DNA of 21,995 nt from Gammaproteobacteria bacterium (GTDB taxonomy: Bacteria > Pseudomonadota > Gammaproteobacteria > Eutrophobiales > Eutrophobiaceae): assembly GCA_003645215.1 (NCBI GenBank), contig QNEM01000009.1:1-21995 (forward strand), given 5' to 3'. This document shows, piece after piece, positions 7,271 through 14,820 of this stretch (position 1 is its first letter; every line of letters begins with the position of its first letter). A program made the translations under genes and the position numbers. Below the pieces are notes generated by a model that saw only the letters and a list, made by a program, of their open reading frames with translations, searched no databases and was not told the DNA's origin.

Positions 7271-7960
7271 TCATGCGTTCCATCGATAACCCATACCATA
7301 CATCGTTTCAACACATTCAAACTCCCTGTCGATCTCCTTGAATTTCTTTCGTATCCTCTTCATGTGTGACGTGACTGTGCTGTCATCCACAAATATATTT
7401 GCTTCACTCATTAACTGATCCCGATTTTTTACATGACCTGGAATGCGTGCAAGTGCATGCACAATCCAGAATTCTGTGAGTGTGAGATCGACTCTCTGTC
7501 CTTTCCATTCAACCAGTAAACAATCAACATCAATCATCAAATCTTCATGAATGATACGTTTATTCCCCTGAGCATTCTCTTGCATGGCGTTGATACGTCG
7601 AAACAAGGCAGCAACCCTGGCCAGTAGCTGATGAATGTTAATGTCTTTGGTAATGTAATCATCAGCCCCCAATCTCAAACCCGATATCGCATCAAAATCA
7701 GAATCACGGGCAGTTAAAAAGATAATCGGCAAGGTTGATGAAAGGCTTCTTAATTCCCTGCATATCTCAAATCCTGCCTCTGCATCATCGCCCAGGCCAA
7801 TATCCAGTAACACCAGATCTGGTAAGCCAGATTTGAAAGCCTGCATGGCAACATCTTTATTCTCATAGGCTGTGACTTCGTAATTCTGCTGCCGCAGCGC
7901 ATCTGCATAGTTCTCACGTATGCTGAGTTCATCTTCTACTAATACAATATGTTTACCCAT
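7271..7960 (-). CDS. pdsR: Sortase-system response regulator, OmpR/PhoB type
   Basis: The 229-residue protein has a receiver domain at about 1-120 with the acidic pair Asp10-Glu11, phosphorylatable Asp53 (LLDIG), Thr83 and Lys105 (TKD). A winged-helix DNA-binding domain follows at about 140-229, with the LTLTEFWIVHAL start, the recognition-helix region TVTSHMKRIRKKF, and the final hairpin MYGMGYRW. It is the first gene of the two-gene kinase operon. The ribosome site (CAGGA) lies about 8 bases before the ATG. The 219-bp gap to divergent pdsO is the natural place for its binding sites. Family membership (sortase-system regulator, TIGR03787 type) is inferred from the neighbourhood together with the OmpR-like sequence. 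Confidence 0.92.
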   Translation of the reverse strand: MGKHIVLVEDELSIRENYADALRQQNYEVTAYENKDVAMQAFKSGLPDLVLLDIGLGDDAEAGFEICRELRSLSSTLPIIFLTARDSDFDAISGLRLGADDYITKDINIHQLLARVAALFRRINAMQENAQGNKRIIHEDLMIDVDCLLVEWKGQRVDLTLTEFWIVHALARIPGHVKNRDQLMSEANIFVDDSTVTSHMKRIRKKFKEIDREFECVETMYGMGYRWNA

Positions 7961-8179
7961 TATTAATCCTGTTTTTCCAGATTGCCTGGCCTGCTTGGCT
8001 TTTCTCTACTGTAACCCAATAAAGTATCTGGTTGTTGCTTGACACCGTAATTTCCATATTTCTGCCACATTTCGCCAGCACATTTCCTTAATTGAAACTC
8101 TCTACTGTCAACATTCGAGCCTTTAATAGATGACAAGTAAATATTCTATAGATTCACAAATTAACAAAGGAAAATAATC
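7961..8179. promoter_or_regulatory. Divergent control region between pdsR and pdsO
   Basis: No ORF lies in these 219 bp. TCTCTACTGT occurs twice in the same orientation, at 8003-8012 and 8099-8108, each followed within a few bases by AAC. This is a candidate binding-site pair for the adjacent OmpR-type regulator, although OmpR-family half-sites are normally 10-11 bp apart, not 96. AAAGGAA at 8166-8172 is a good ribosome site for pdsO. No convincing sigma-70 promoter was found for either direction; the AT-rich stretch 8135-8160 is the best candidate for pdsO. Confidence 0.45.
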
Positions 8180-8908
8180 ATGAGCCATTTTAAAACAATC
8201 ATATTCACCAGCCTGGTTTTATTGTCCACAGTTACTCACGCAGAAACAGACAAGCCTGCAGAAAATGGCAAAAATGAAGGCCTGGGCTTTGGTATTGGTG
8301 CTCTTATTGGTGGCTTGATTGCAGGCCCCCCTGGTGCGCTTATTGGTGCCGCTGGAGGATCACTGTTCGGAAATAATAAAACCAGAAAAGATACCTACGT
8401 ATCATTGGAAAACCAGTTGCAAGAAAAAACCGATGAAATTGCAGCCTTACAAAATGAATTGTCACAGAATAATACCCGGAACATGGCCCAGCGCCGAACA
8501 GAGCTCGCCAGGGCCATACACAATGTAAACCTGAGAAATAAACATACTGCAGTAAAGAAACTTGAGAATGGTTTATCTATGGCTGTGTATTTCAGGACAA
8601 ATGATCATGCAATCGATAGCACGCTGTTACCCCATATCCATGAATTGGCAACCCTGATAAATGATTATCCCGAGTTGAATATTCATCTGTATGCCCATGC
8701 CGATCACAGGGGCAAGCCTGATTACAACATGAAACTGAGCAAGTCCCGTGCACAATCAGTCCGGGATTCACTGATTGCAGCAGGTGTTTCCAGAAGCCGC
8801 ATCTATTCTCATGCTCATGGTGAAAGCAATGCTATCAACAAGGATAGTGAAGGCCTGATTTTTGATCGTCGTGTTGATATCCAGTTAACAATTAACACAG
8901 AAGTTTGA
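8180..8908 (+). CDS. pdsO: Sortase-associated OmpA-like protein PdsO
   Basis: The 242-residue protein has a signal peptide cleaved after about Ala21 (THA|ETD). A glycine-zipper stretch at about 35-64 (GFGIGALIGG...GAAGGSLFG) can insert into or pack against a membrane. A short coiled coil follows at about 72-97, and then an OmpA C-terminal domain at about 130-240. In that domain Asp175 (AHADHRG) and Arg190 (NMKLSKSRA) match the residues that hold diaminopimelate of peptidoglycan in OmpA/Pal. It is therefore likely an envelope protein tethered to peptidoglycan. It stands first in the rightward sortase operon, 6 bp before the sortase target, matching the family always found beside this sortase (TIGR03789 type). 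A role as docking partner for the target is inference. Confidence 0.93.
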   Translation: MSHFKTIIFTSLVLLSTVTHAETDKPAENGKNEGLGFGIGALIGGLIAGPPGALIGAAGGSLFGNNKTRKDTYVSLENQLQEKTDEIAALQNELSQNNTRNMAQRRTELARAIHNVNLRNKHTAVKKLENGLSMAVYFRTNDHAIDSTLLPHIHELATLINDYPELNIHLYAHADHRGKPDYNMKLSKSRAQSVRDSLIAAGVSRSRIYSHAHGESNAINKDSEGLIFDRRVDIQLTINTEV

Positions 8909-8914
8909 TCCAGA

Positions 8915-11146
8915 ATGAAACAACAAAGCCCCATATTCACCAGTACCTTGCATTGTATCCTTGCCGGTTTCTTTAGTGGTTTTTTTTTCAATATCATCAT
9001 GATATTCATCATCATGCTTTTATCTGACAGGCTCAGCGCAGCTCCCCTGGAAGAAAACCTGAGTCATGATCGTGTCGGCAAACAGATAGAAGAAGTTAGA
9101 CAAGTAAAAGTTAAACCGGGAAATATCAAACAAGGTTCTTTACTGTTTAAAACCAGTAATGATCTAACTCAGGACTATACGCTGTGCCCCACCCTGGACA
9201 CGGATGTCCACATCCAGATCACAGGCATGACCGCCAGGGCAACAGTGAAACAAAAGTTTCACAATAATAGTGCTGACTGGCAAGAAGGAATTTATGTTTT
9301 CCCACTGCCTGAAAATGCCGCTGTTGATCGACTACGTATGTTTATCGGTGACCGCATCATCGAAGGTCAGATCAAGGAAAAGCAACAGGCGAGGAAAGAA
9401 TATCAACAGGCAAAGATCGAGGGTAAACGGGCCAGCCTTGTTGAACAGGAAAGACCAAATATCTTTACCACATCAGTCGCTAATATTGGCCCTGGTGAAG
9501 ACATCATGATCGAAATCACCTATCAACAGCCTGTGAGTTACCAGAATAAAACTTTCAATATACGTTTCCCCATGGTGGTTGCGCCCCGCTACATCCCTGG
9601 AAAAACTGTTGTCACAGGTTTTCAGGGAACTGGTTGGTCATTGAACACCGACCAGGTTGCGGATGCGTCAAGAATCACACCACATGTGATAAATACTGAT
9701 CAGGATCTGGAGAATGAACCAGAACATACCTCTGTCAATCCCGTAAGTTTAAGCATAGATCTGGATGCGGGTTTTTTACTTAGTAATATTGACAGTCCAT
9801 ATCACCCGATTGATATCGGCATCCCTGACAAAACAAAATATTCGATTCAATTACAGAACAAGCGAGTGCCCGCCAATCGTGATTTTGTCCTTGACTGGAA
9901 GGCGGAGGCAGGGAAAGCGCCAATGGCTGCCCTGTTTACAGAAGAAAAGGATTCGGACATTTACTCTTTGATCATGCTGCTACCACCTGCCAGTGAAACA
10001 TCTCCTGTCCTGCATAGAGAAGTTATTTATGTCATCGACACTTCAGGCTCAATGTCAGGCCCATCGATTGTGCAGGCAAAACAGGCTCTGAACCTTGCAC
10101 TTGATCGATTAAAGCCAGGGGATCGATTCAACATCATCCAGTTTAATTCTTACACAGAGAAACTGTTTCAGTTTCCACAGCCATTAACGCATCACGCCTT
10201 ACGCCAGGCACACCAGTATATTGACAACCTTGAGGCACAGGGTGGAACAGAAATGGCACCCGCATTAAGCGCAGCATTATTAAAGCGCGGCAACAATACC
10301 AATCAAAATAATTATAATATTCGGCAAGTTATCTTTCTCACAGACGGCAGTATAGGTAACGAAGATGCATTATTTAATATCATCCGGTCACAACTGGGTG
10401 ACAGCCGATTATTTACCATTGGTATAGGCTCCGCACCGAATTCACATTTTATGCATCGTGCTGCTAAATTCGGGCGCGGAACACATACCTATATCGGCAA
10501 TGTCTCCGAAATACAGTCAAAGATGGAAACCCTGTTCAGCAAACTTGAAAGTCCTGTGCTGACCAATATCCATATTCAATGGCCAGAGGATTGCACAAAA
10601 GGAAATTGTGTTGTCGAAAGCTGGCCACAGAACATTCCAGACCTCTATCTTGGTGAGCCTCTGCTGATCAGTACCAAATCAGATTCACTACCTGAGTCTC
10701 TTATCATTACTGGAGAGATCGCAGGTGAAACATGGAATGCCTCACTTGATCTTAATGGAGGTCAAAAGGATTCCGGCATCCCGACGATATGGGCACGCAA
10801 AAAAATTGCCGCATTGATGGATCAAATGCGCCAAAACCGGAATACGGAGGGTAATGAAGTAACAGAACTCCAAAATGATATTATCGAAACTGCACTCGCT
10901 CATCACCTGGTCAGCAAATACACCAGCCTGGTCGCAGTCGATGTCACACCCGCAAGAAGCAGAGAAACACCTCTTGATTCCAATGCCCTGCCGGTAAATC
11001 TGCCCAAGGGCTGGGATCACAAAAAAGTTTTCGGACAGCTTCCAGCCACAGCAACAAATGCACCCTTTGCATTCCTCAGTGGCCTGCTAATGTTATTCGC
11101 TACATTATTTCTGTGCTTAACCCGAAAACATGTCCTCAACGTTTAA
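8915..11146 (+). CDS. Proteobacterial sortase target protein, VIT plus vWA domains, LPATAT sorting signal
   Basis: The 743-residue protein starts with a long hydrophobic signal segment (about 10-36, probable cleavage after SAA near 43). A VIT (inter-alpha-trypsin-type) domain follows at about 88-210, ending in the RPNIFTTSVANIGPGE signature. Next is a von Willebrand A domain at about 367-535 with an intact MIDAS: DTSGS at 375-379, Thr445 and Asp477. The C-terminus is a textbook sorting signal: LPATA at 709-713, a hydrophobic helix at 717-735, and a basic end (TRKHVLNV). The recognition motif is LPATAT, not LPXTG. The overlapping downstream gene is the sortase. By family (TIGR03788 type) this is usually the only sortase substrate in the genome. 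Cys560 and Cys565 could form a disulfide. The start lacks a good ribosome site, so coupling to pdsO translation is likely. Confidence 0.95.
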   Translation: MKQQSPIFTSTLHCILAGFFSGFFFNIIMIFIIMLLSDRLSAAPLEENLSHDRVGKQIEEVRQVKVKPGNIKQGSLLFKTSNDLTQDYTLCPTLDTDVHIQITGMTARATVKQKFHNNSADWQEGIYVFPLPENAAVDRLRMFIGDRIIEGQIKEKQQARKEYQQAKIEGKRASLVEQERPNIFTTSVANIGPGEDIMIEITYQQPVSYQNKTFNIRFPMVVAPRYIPGKTVVTGFQGTGWSLNTDQVADASRITPHVINTDQDLENEPEHTSVNPVSLSIDLDAGFLLSNIDSPYHPIDIGIPDKTKYSIQLQNKRVPANRDFVLDWKAEAGKAPMAALFTEEKDSDIYSLIMLLPPASETSPVLHREVIYVIDTSGSMSGPSIVQAKQALNLALDRLKPGDRFNIIQFNSYTEKLFQFPQPLTHHALRQAHQYIDNLEAQGGTEMAPALSAALLKRGNNTNQNNYNIRQVIFLTDGSIGNEDALFNIIRSQLGDSRLFTIGIGSAPNSHFMHRAAKFGRGTHTYIGNVSEIQSKMETLFSKLESPVLTNIHIQWPEDCTKGNCVVESWPQNIPDLYLGEPLLISTKSDSLPESLIITGEIAGETWNASLDLNGGQKDSGIPTIWARKKIAALMDQMRQNRNTEGNEVTELQNDIIETALAHHLVSKYTSLVAVDVTPARSRETPLDSNALPVNLPKGWDHKKVFGQLPATATNAPFAFLSGLLMLFATLFLCLTRKHVLNV

Positions 11147-11744
11147 ACATATAAGCCTGAAGGCTTTACTGATTGTCCTCCCCCTCTGCGGCATGTGGCA
11201 GATAGGCAGCGCGTCCTATATCCACGCCAAGGCAATCCTGGCGCAAGTTCTCCTTGAGACAGCCTGGGATAAAACAGTTCATGGTCAACAGGAGGTGAAG
11301 CCCTGGCCATGGGCGGATACATGGCCCATCAGTCGTCTGGATGTGCCAGGTCTTGGAATCGACCGCATCGTCCTGGCCGGAGCGAGTGGGTCCTCACTTG
11401 CTTTCGGTCCGGGACATCTTTTTGGATCACCTCTACCGGGACAACAAGGCAATACTGTGATTGCCGGCCATAGAGATACTCATTTCAGATTTTTAAAAGA
11501 CATTAAGCGAGGAGAACTTATTCGGTTGCAATCGAACAAAGGAAGGACGATCGATTATGAAGTGAGTGAAACAATCATTGTTGACGAGAAACAAGCTGAA
11601 TATCTCGCTAACACATCCGAAAATACACTGACTTTAATTACCTGCTATCCCTTTGACGCCATTCGCCCGGGCGGGCCCTTGCGTTATCTTGTGATTGCAA
11701 AACAACAGTCACCTGTTGTTAATACTGGAGTCATTCACATGTAG
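11130..11744 (+). CDS. Class GN sortase (Gram-negative dedicated transpeptidase)
   Basis: The 204-residue cysteine transpeptidase has an N-terminal membrane anchor (about 10-28) and a sortase beta-barrel. All three catalytic residues are present: His114 in IAGHRDTHF, Cys172 in TLITCYPF, and Arg185 in GGPLRYLVIA. It would cut the neighbouring target in LPATAT after Thr and pass the acyl-enzyme to an acceptor amine, which is unknown in Gram-negative cells. The gene begins 17 bp inside the end of the target gene, which implies coupled translation and matched dosage. The length is normal for class GN, and no second sortase is visible. After it come 85 bp with no clear terminator, then mscS with its own strong ribosome site. 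Confidence 0.95.
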   Translation: MSSTFKHISLKALLIVLPLCGMWQIGSASYIHAKAILAQVLLETAWDKTVHGQQEVKPWPWADTWPISRLDVPGLGIDRIVLAGASGSSLAFGPGHLFGSPLPGQQGNTVIAGHRDTHFRFLKDIKRGELIRLQSNKGRTIDYEVSETIIVDEKQAEYLANTSENTLTLITCYPFDAIRPGGPLRYLVIAKQQSPVVNTGVIHM

Positions 11745-11829
11745 CATATTTTAAATATTCTTACTGTCAAGCAATACCAGTTCGATTAAAATCTGTTCTT
11801 TTGCATCTTTAGAATAGAGGAGAATCCCG

Positions 11830-12636
11830 ATGGGAGAAATTGCTACAGGACTATTTATTAATCTTTTCAGTGCGGCTGTTGTCCTTGTCGCAGGAATTTG
11901 GGCAGCCAGATTAATCAGGAAACTGCTTGTTTCTCTAATGGAGAAAAAAGAAATTGAGCCTATGCTCATATCATTTGCCGGCAGTATCACCTACATAGCA
12001 CTGATCGCTTTTGTGATTATTGCAGCATTGGGTCAACTTGGTGTACAGACAACTTCATTCATTGCCATCATCGGTGCAGCAGGCTTGGCTATTGGCCTAT
12101 CTCTTCAGGCATCGCTTTCCAACTTTGCATCAGGCGTCATGATTATTTTCTTCCGCCCTTTTAAAGTCGGTGATTTTGTAGAAGCTGGTGGTGTCAGTGG
12201 TGTGGTTGAAGGCATCCAGATATTCTCAACACGAATGAGGACGGGTGATAACAAGGCCATTATTGTCCCTAACTCCAGTATTACAGGAGGTAATATTACT
12301 AATTATTCTGCCAAAGACACAAGGCGTATCGACCTGGTATTTGGTATCGGTTATGACGATGACATCAAACAAGCCAAATCCATACTGGCGGATATAGTCA
12401 AAAAAGAAAAACGTATTCTCAAAGAACCCGAAACACTAATTGCGGTGTCTGAACTGGCCGACAGTAGCGTGAACTTTATTGTACGTCCCTGGGTTAAAAA
12501 AGAAGATTATTCGAGTGTTCGTTATGCCCTGACCGAGGCCGTCAAATTACGATTTGATAAGGAAGGTATCTCGATCCCTTATCCACAACAGGATGTACAT
12601 ATGCATCAAATTAATCAACATAAAGATGCTGCATAA
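11830..12636 (+). CDS. mscS: Small-conductance mechanosensitive channel, MscS family
   Basis: The 268-residue inner-membrane channel releases solutes on hypo-osmotic shock. TM1 is at about 8-28 and TM2 at about 47-70. The pore helix TM3 at about 72-108 carries the Gly/Ala-packed GAAGLAIGLSLQASLSNFASG sequence (81-101, given as landmark) and the FFRPFKVGDFVE signature at the start of the beta domain. The alpha-beta vestibule with VPNSSI and ITNYS follows to about 260. The length is close to E. coli MscS (286 aa). GAGGAGA lies 7 bases before the ATG. It follows the sortase gene in the same direction but is a general osmotic-safety gene and need not belong to that system. Confidence 0.95.
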   Translation: MGEIATGLFINLFSAAVVLVAGIWAARLIRKLLVSLMEKKEIEPMLISFAGSITYIALIAFVIIAALGQLGVQTTSFIAIIGAAGLAIGLSLQASLSNFASGVMIIFFRPFKVGDFVEAGGVSGVVEGIQIFSTRMRTGDNKAIIVPNSSITGGNITNYSAKDTRRIDLVFGIGYDDDIKQAKSILADIVKKEKRILKEPETLIAVSELADSSVNFIVRPWVKKEDYSSVRYALTEAVKLRFDKEGISIPYPQQDVHMHQINQHKDAA

Positions 12637-12660
12637 ATATTACCAACTGTATCTATTTAA

Positions 12661-13509
12661 CTAGAGTTCTCTTTCAGGCGGGTACGGAGCGAAACCGTAC
12701 TTCGCCGAACTCTTACTAACTGTATTTTCAGGCCAGAAACGGTTCTCTGTCTGCCTGCAATTTAAAGTTACTATCCGTTTCATACATAAAGCTTCTCGCC
12801 ATTCATACTTGTAATAATATTTTTCTACAGGACTGCGGTTCGCCTGGAATTGAACCAGCCTCACCGGGGAGTAGGCTTGTTCGCCAAATCCGGTACCTGC
12901 CTGCGGTGCCGAACGTGACTCTGAACTGGCTAATGAATCCTCGGCCTCCATCGCAGAAGATTTATCTGCATCGCCAATGGTCTTGTTTAATCTGGAACGC
13001 AGGCCTTTGCGCACCATTTTCTTCGGTTTCTCGTTGAATACGGCCAGCGCGATTACACCCATTGCAGATTTATCACCAAAGGCCTCTGCATAGGAATTTT
13101 CTGCTGCCGTAAAAAAGAAACGATGTACCTTATTTTGATCCGTACGCCAACCATCAAAGACAGCCTGTCCATAAGGTTCCAGTATGTACATCCTTTCTGT
13201 GGAATCCAGATGCGACTTCTGGCCGGAAATTATGTTACGACCATCAACAGCAACCACCAGGCCAATACGCCCCGGACTTAAATTACGCACACGTATTTTA
13301 TAATTCTGACCATTAACAGCTTCCAGATAGGCCCTGTTTATATTTTCCACAGCACCATGGTTTTGCGTAAGGTCGTAGACGGGATAAACAGAACCATCAT
13401 CTGCAATGATTTCTATTTGTATATTTTGATTTGATCTCGCCTCATGGGCACAGGCTTGCAATGGAGAAACCACTGCCAGAAATAATAGTAACAGAGTTAG
13501 ATTTTTCAT
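12661..13509 (-). CDS. Exported or lipid-anchored protein of unknown function (282 aa)
   Basis: The N-terminus is a signal sequence that can be read two ways: SPase I cleavage after ACA (about residue 21), or a poor lipobox LQAC with Cys20. Residues about 28-160 look like one beta-sandwich domain: QIEIIADDGSVYPVYDL, a YLEAVNGQNYKIRVRN strand pair, and GRIGLVVAVDGRNIISG. A Ser/Ala/Glu-rich linker at about 180-210 separates it from a compact tail with Cys242 and Cys251, which may pair. I have seen this domain organisation only as conserved hypothetical and can assign no function. A good AGGAG site precedes the ATG. A small hairpin lies in the leader at 13532-13557. It is the last gene of the leftward run from 16048 but is separated from yqhA by 106 bp, so it may have its own promoter. 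Confidence 0.8.
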   Translation of the reverse strand: MKNLTLLLLFLAVVSPLQACAHEARSNQNIQIEIIADDGSVYPVYDLTQNHGAVENINRAYLEAVNGQNYKIRVRNLSPGRIGLVVAVDGRNIISGQKSHLDSTERMYILEPYGQAVFDGWRTDQNKVHRFFFTAAENSYAEAFGDKSAMGVIALAVFNEKPKKMVRKGLRSRLNKTIGDADKSSAMEAEDSLASSESRSAPQAGTGFGEQAYSPVRLVQFQANRSPVEKYYYKYEWREALCMKRIVTLNCRQTENRFWPENTVSKSSAKYGFAPYPPEREL

Positions 13510-13531
13510 ATTTATCTCCTGATTGAAAATG

Positions 13532-13557
13532 CATGTCGTTACGCCTGGTAACGCATG
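13532..13557 (-). other. Hairpin in the leader of the 12661-13509 gene
   Basis: GTTAC-GCCTG-GTAAC (13538-13552) is flanked by the self-complementary CATG at 13532-13535 and 13554-13557, giving a 9-bp stem with a small bulge, about 25 bp upstream of the start codon. It could be a regulator palindrome or a leader hairpin; no T-run makes a terminator unlikely. Confidence 0.4.
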
Positions 13558-13615
13558 GGAGATAAAAAAGGGTTAAATCGTTTTAAATATTTTTTGAATT
13601 AAATTATCTACGGCA

Positions 13616-14143
13616 TTAATGCCCTTCGCTTTGATGCGTCAGGTAGAGTGCCAATCCTATCAGGGCAATGCCGCCAGATAAATAGATCAATGATTGTGGT
13701 GTTTCAAATTGCATCTTTAGTACCTGCTCAAAGAAATTAACGATTAATATCATCAGTATCACTTTGGCCAGGCGGTTTTTAAGTTCATCCAGACTGTTGA
13801 TATGCAACACATTACTTGATGCTTCGCTGCCTGCTGCGACATCTATCTTGCTGATAAAGAGTTCATAGAGACCCATGGAAAATATCAACAGGACGGATGC
13901 CAGCAGGAATCCATCTATCACCTCAACAATATGTGTGACTGTTTGTCCTCTAAGATCGGCCCTGGTGGCAATATCCATTTCTGAGGAAGCATAGTGGGCA
14001 AGATGTTGAATCGTATAAAACGTATCCACCGTTGCCATATAAAACATGGCAAAGGCGGTAAACAAACTCGAAACCACTGCCAGTATCACCACAAATCGGC
14101 TGTTCCATAGTGCCTTTTCAAATAACTGTTCCACGAGGTTCAT
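13616..14143 (-). CDS. yqhA: UPF0114 / YqhA family membrane protein
   Basis: The 175-residue protein has four hydrophobic helices at about 16-38, 72-95, 125-142 and 150-167. The family start (LFEKALWNSRFVVILAVV) and the central HIVEVIDGFLLASVLLIFSMGLYELF pattern are hallmarks of UPF0114 (E. coli YqhA); these are described by position near 15-24 and 71-96. The family function is unknown. Its ATG lies 9 bp after the stop of the M50 protease gene, with an AGAGA ribosome site, so it is probably the distal gene of the ttcA operon. Length and topology are normal for the family. Confidence 0.9.
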   Translation of the reverse strand: MNLVEQLFEKALWNSRFVVILAVVSSLFTAFAMFYMATVDTFYTIQHLAHYASSEMDIATRADLRGQTVTHIVEVIDGFLLASVLLIFSMGLYELFISKIDVAAGSEASSNVLHINSLDELKNRLAKVILMILIVNFFEQVLKMQFETPQSLIYLSGGIALIGLALYLTHQSEGH

Positions 14144-14152
14144 TATAATTCT

Positions 14153-14815
14153 CTATGTTATGGGGATTTGGGTTAACTGAGAAATAAGAGTCAGTGTACC
14201 ACCAATAAATGGAGTTAATATTTTCCAGAGGATACCGCTGAACAAAAGGGCTACAAGTATTATCAAACCGTAAGGCTCCAGGCGTGAAAACGGTATGGCC
14301 AGATTAGGCGGCAGCATTGCCGTCAGTACCCGGCCACCATCAAGCGGCAAGATGGGGAAAAGATTCAGTATCATCAGCACGATATTAATCGTAACGCCGA
14401 TACCACACATGATAAATAGTAACTGGGTCAGGTGATTCGGTTCATTTCCCGACAACACGATCATTTTCGCAAATATTGCCCAGAACAATAACATCAGGAG
14501 GTTTGCTGCAGGACCTGCGATGGCGACGATAGCCATGTCTCTACGAGGATGCCCAAGGTTTCGCCAGTTTACCGGAACCGGTTTCGCCCAGCCGAAGATA
14601 AAGCCACTGGCAAAATACATAATTGCTGGGACAAGAATAGTGCCAACAGGATCAATGTGTTTCAAAGGGTTCAGTGTCAGTCTTCCCATTGACTTTGCTG
14701 TTTGATCGCCCAGGCGACTTGCAACCCAACCATGAGCCACTTCATGCACCGTGACTGCAAAGATGACAGGGATCACAAAAACAAACAGTGTTGAAATCAG
14801 GTTCAGCTCAGGCAT
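14153..14815 (-). CDS. Site-2-type membrane zinc protease, M50 family (YwhC-like)
   Basis: The 220-residue polytopic protein carries the S2P zinc motif HEVAH at 24-28 (two His ligands, catalytic Glu25) in its first helix. It also has the second-half motif NLFPILPLDGGRV with Asp159 as the third ligand, and the AGPAANLLM helix near 100-108. It is a short site-2 protease without a PDZ domain, like Bacillus YwhC, expected to cut membrane-embedded substrates in the inner membrane. The substrate is unknown, and there is no anti-sigma factor nearby. It starts 5 bp after the ttcA stop (TGACAGAAATG), so coupled translation is very likely. Confidence 0.93.
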   Translation of the reverse strand: MPELNLISTLFVFVIPVIFAVTVHEVAHGWVASRLGDQTAKSMGRLTLNPLKHIDPVGTILVPAIMYFASGFIFGWAKPVPVNWRNLGHPRRDMAIVAIAGPAANLLMLLFWAIFAKMIVLSGNEPNHLTQLLFIMCGIGVTINIVLMILNLFPILPLDGGRVLTAMLPPNLAIPFSRLEPYGLIILVALLFSGILWKILTPFIGGTLTLISQLTQIPIT

Positions 14816-14820
14816 TTCTG

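Noticed and set aside
10742..11020. Minus-strand ORF in the sortase target
   Set aside because: Antisense to conserved C-terminal coding sequence.
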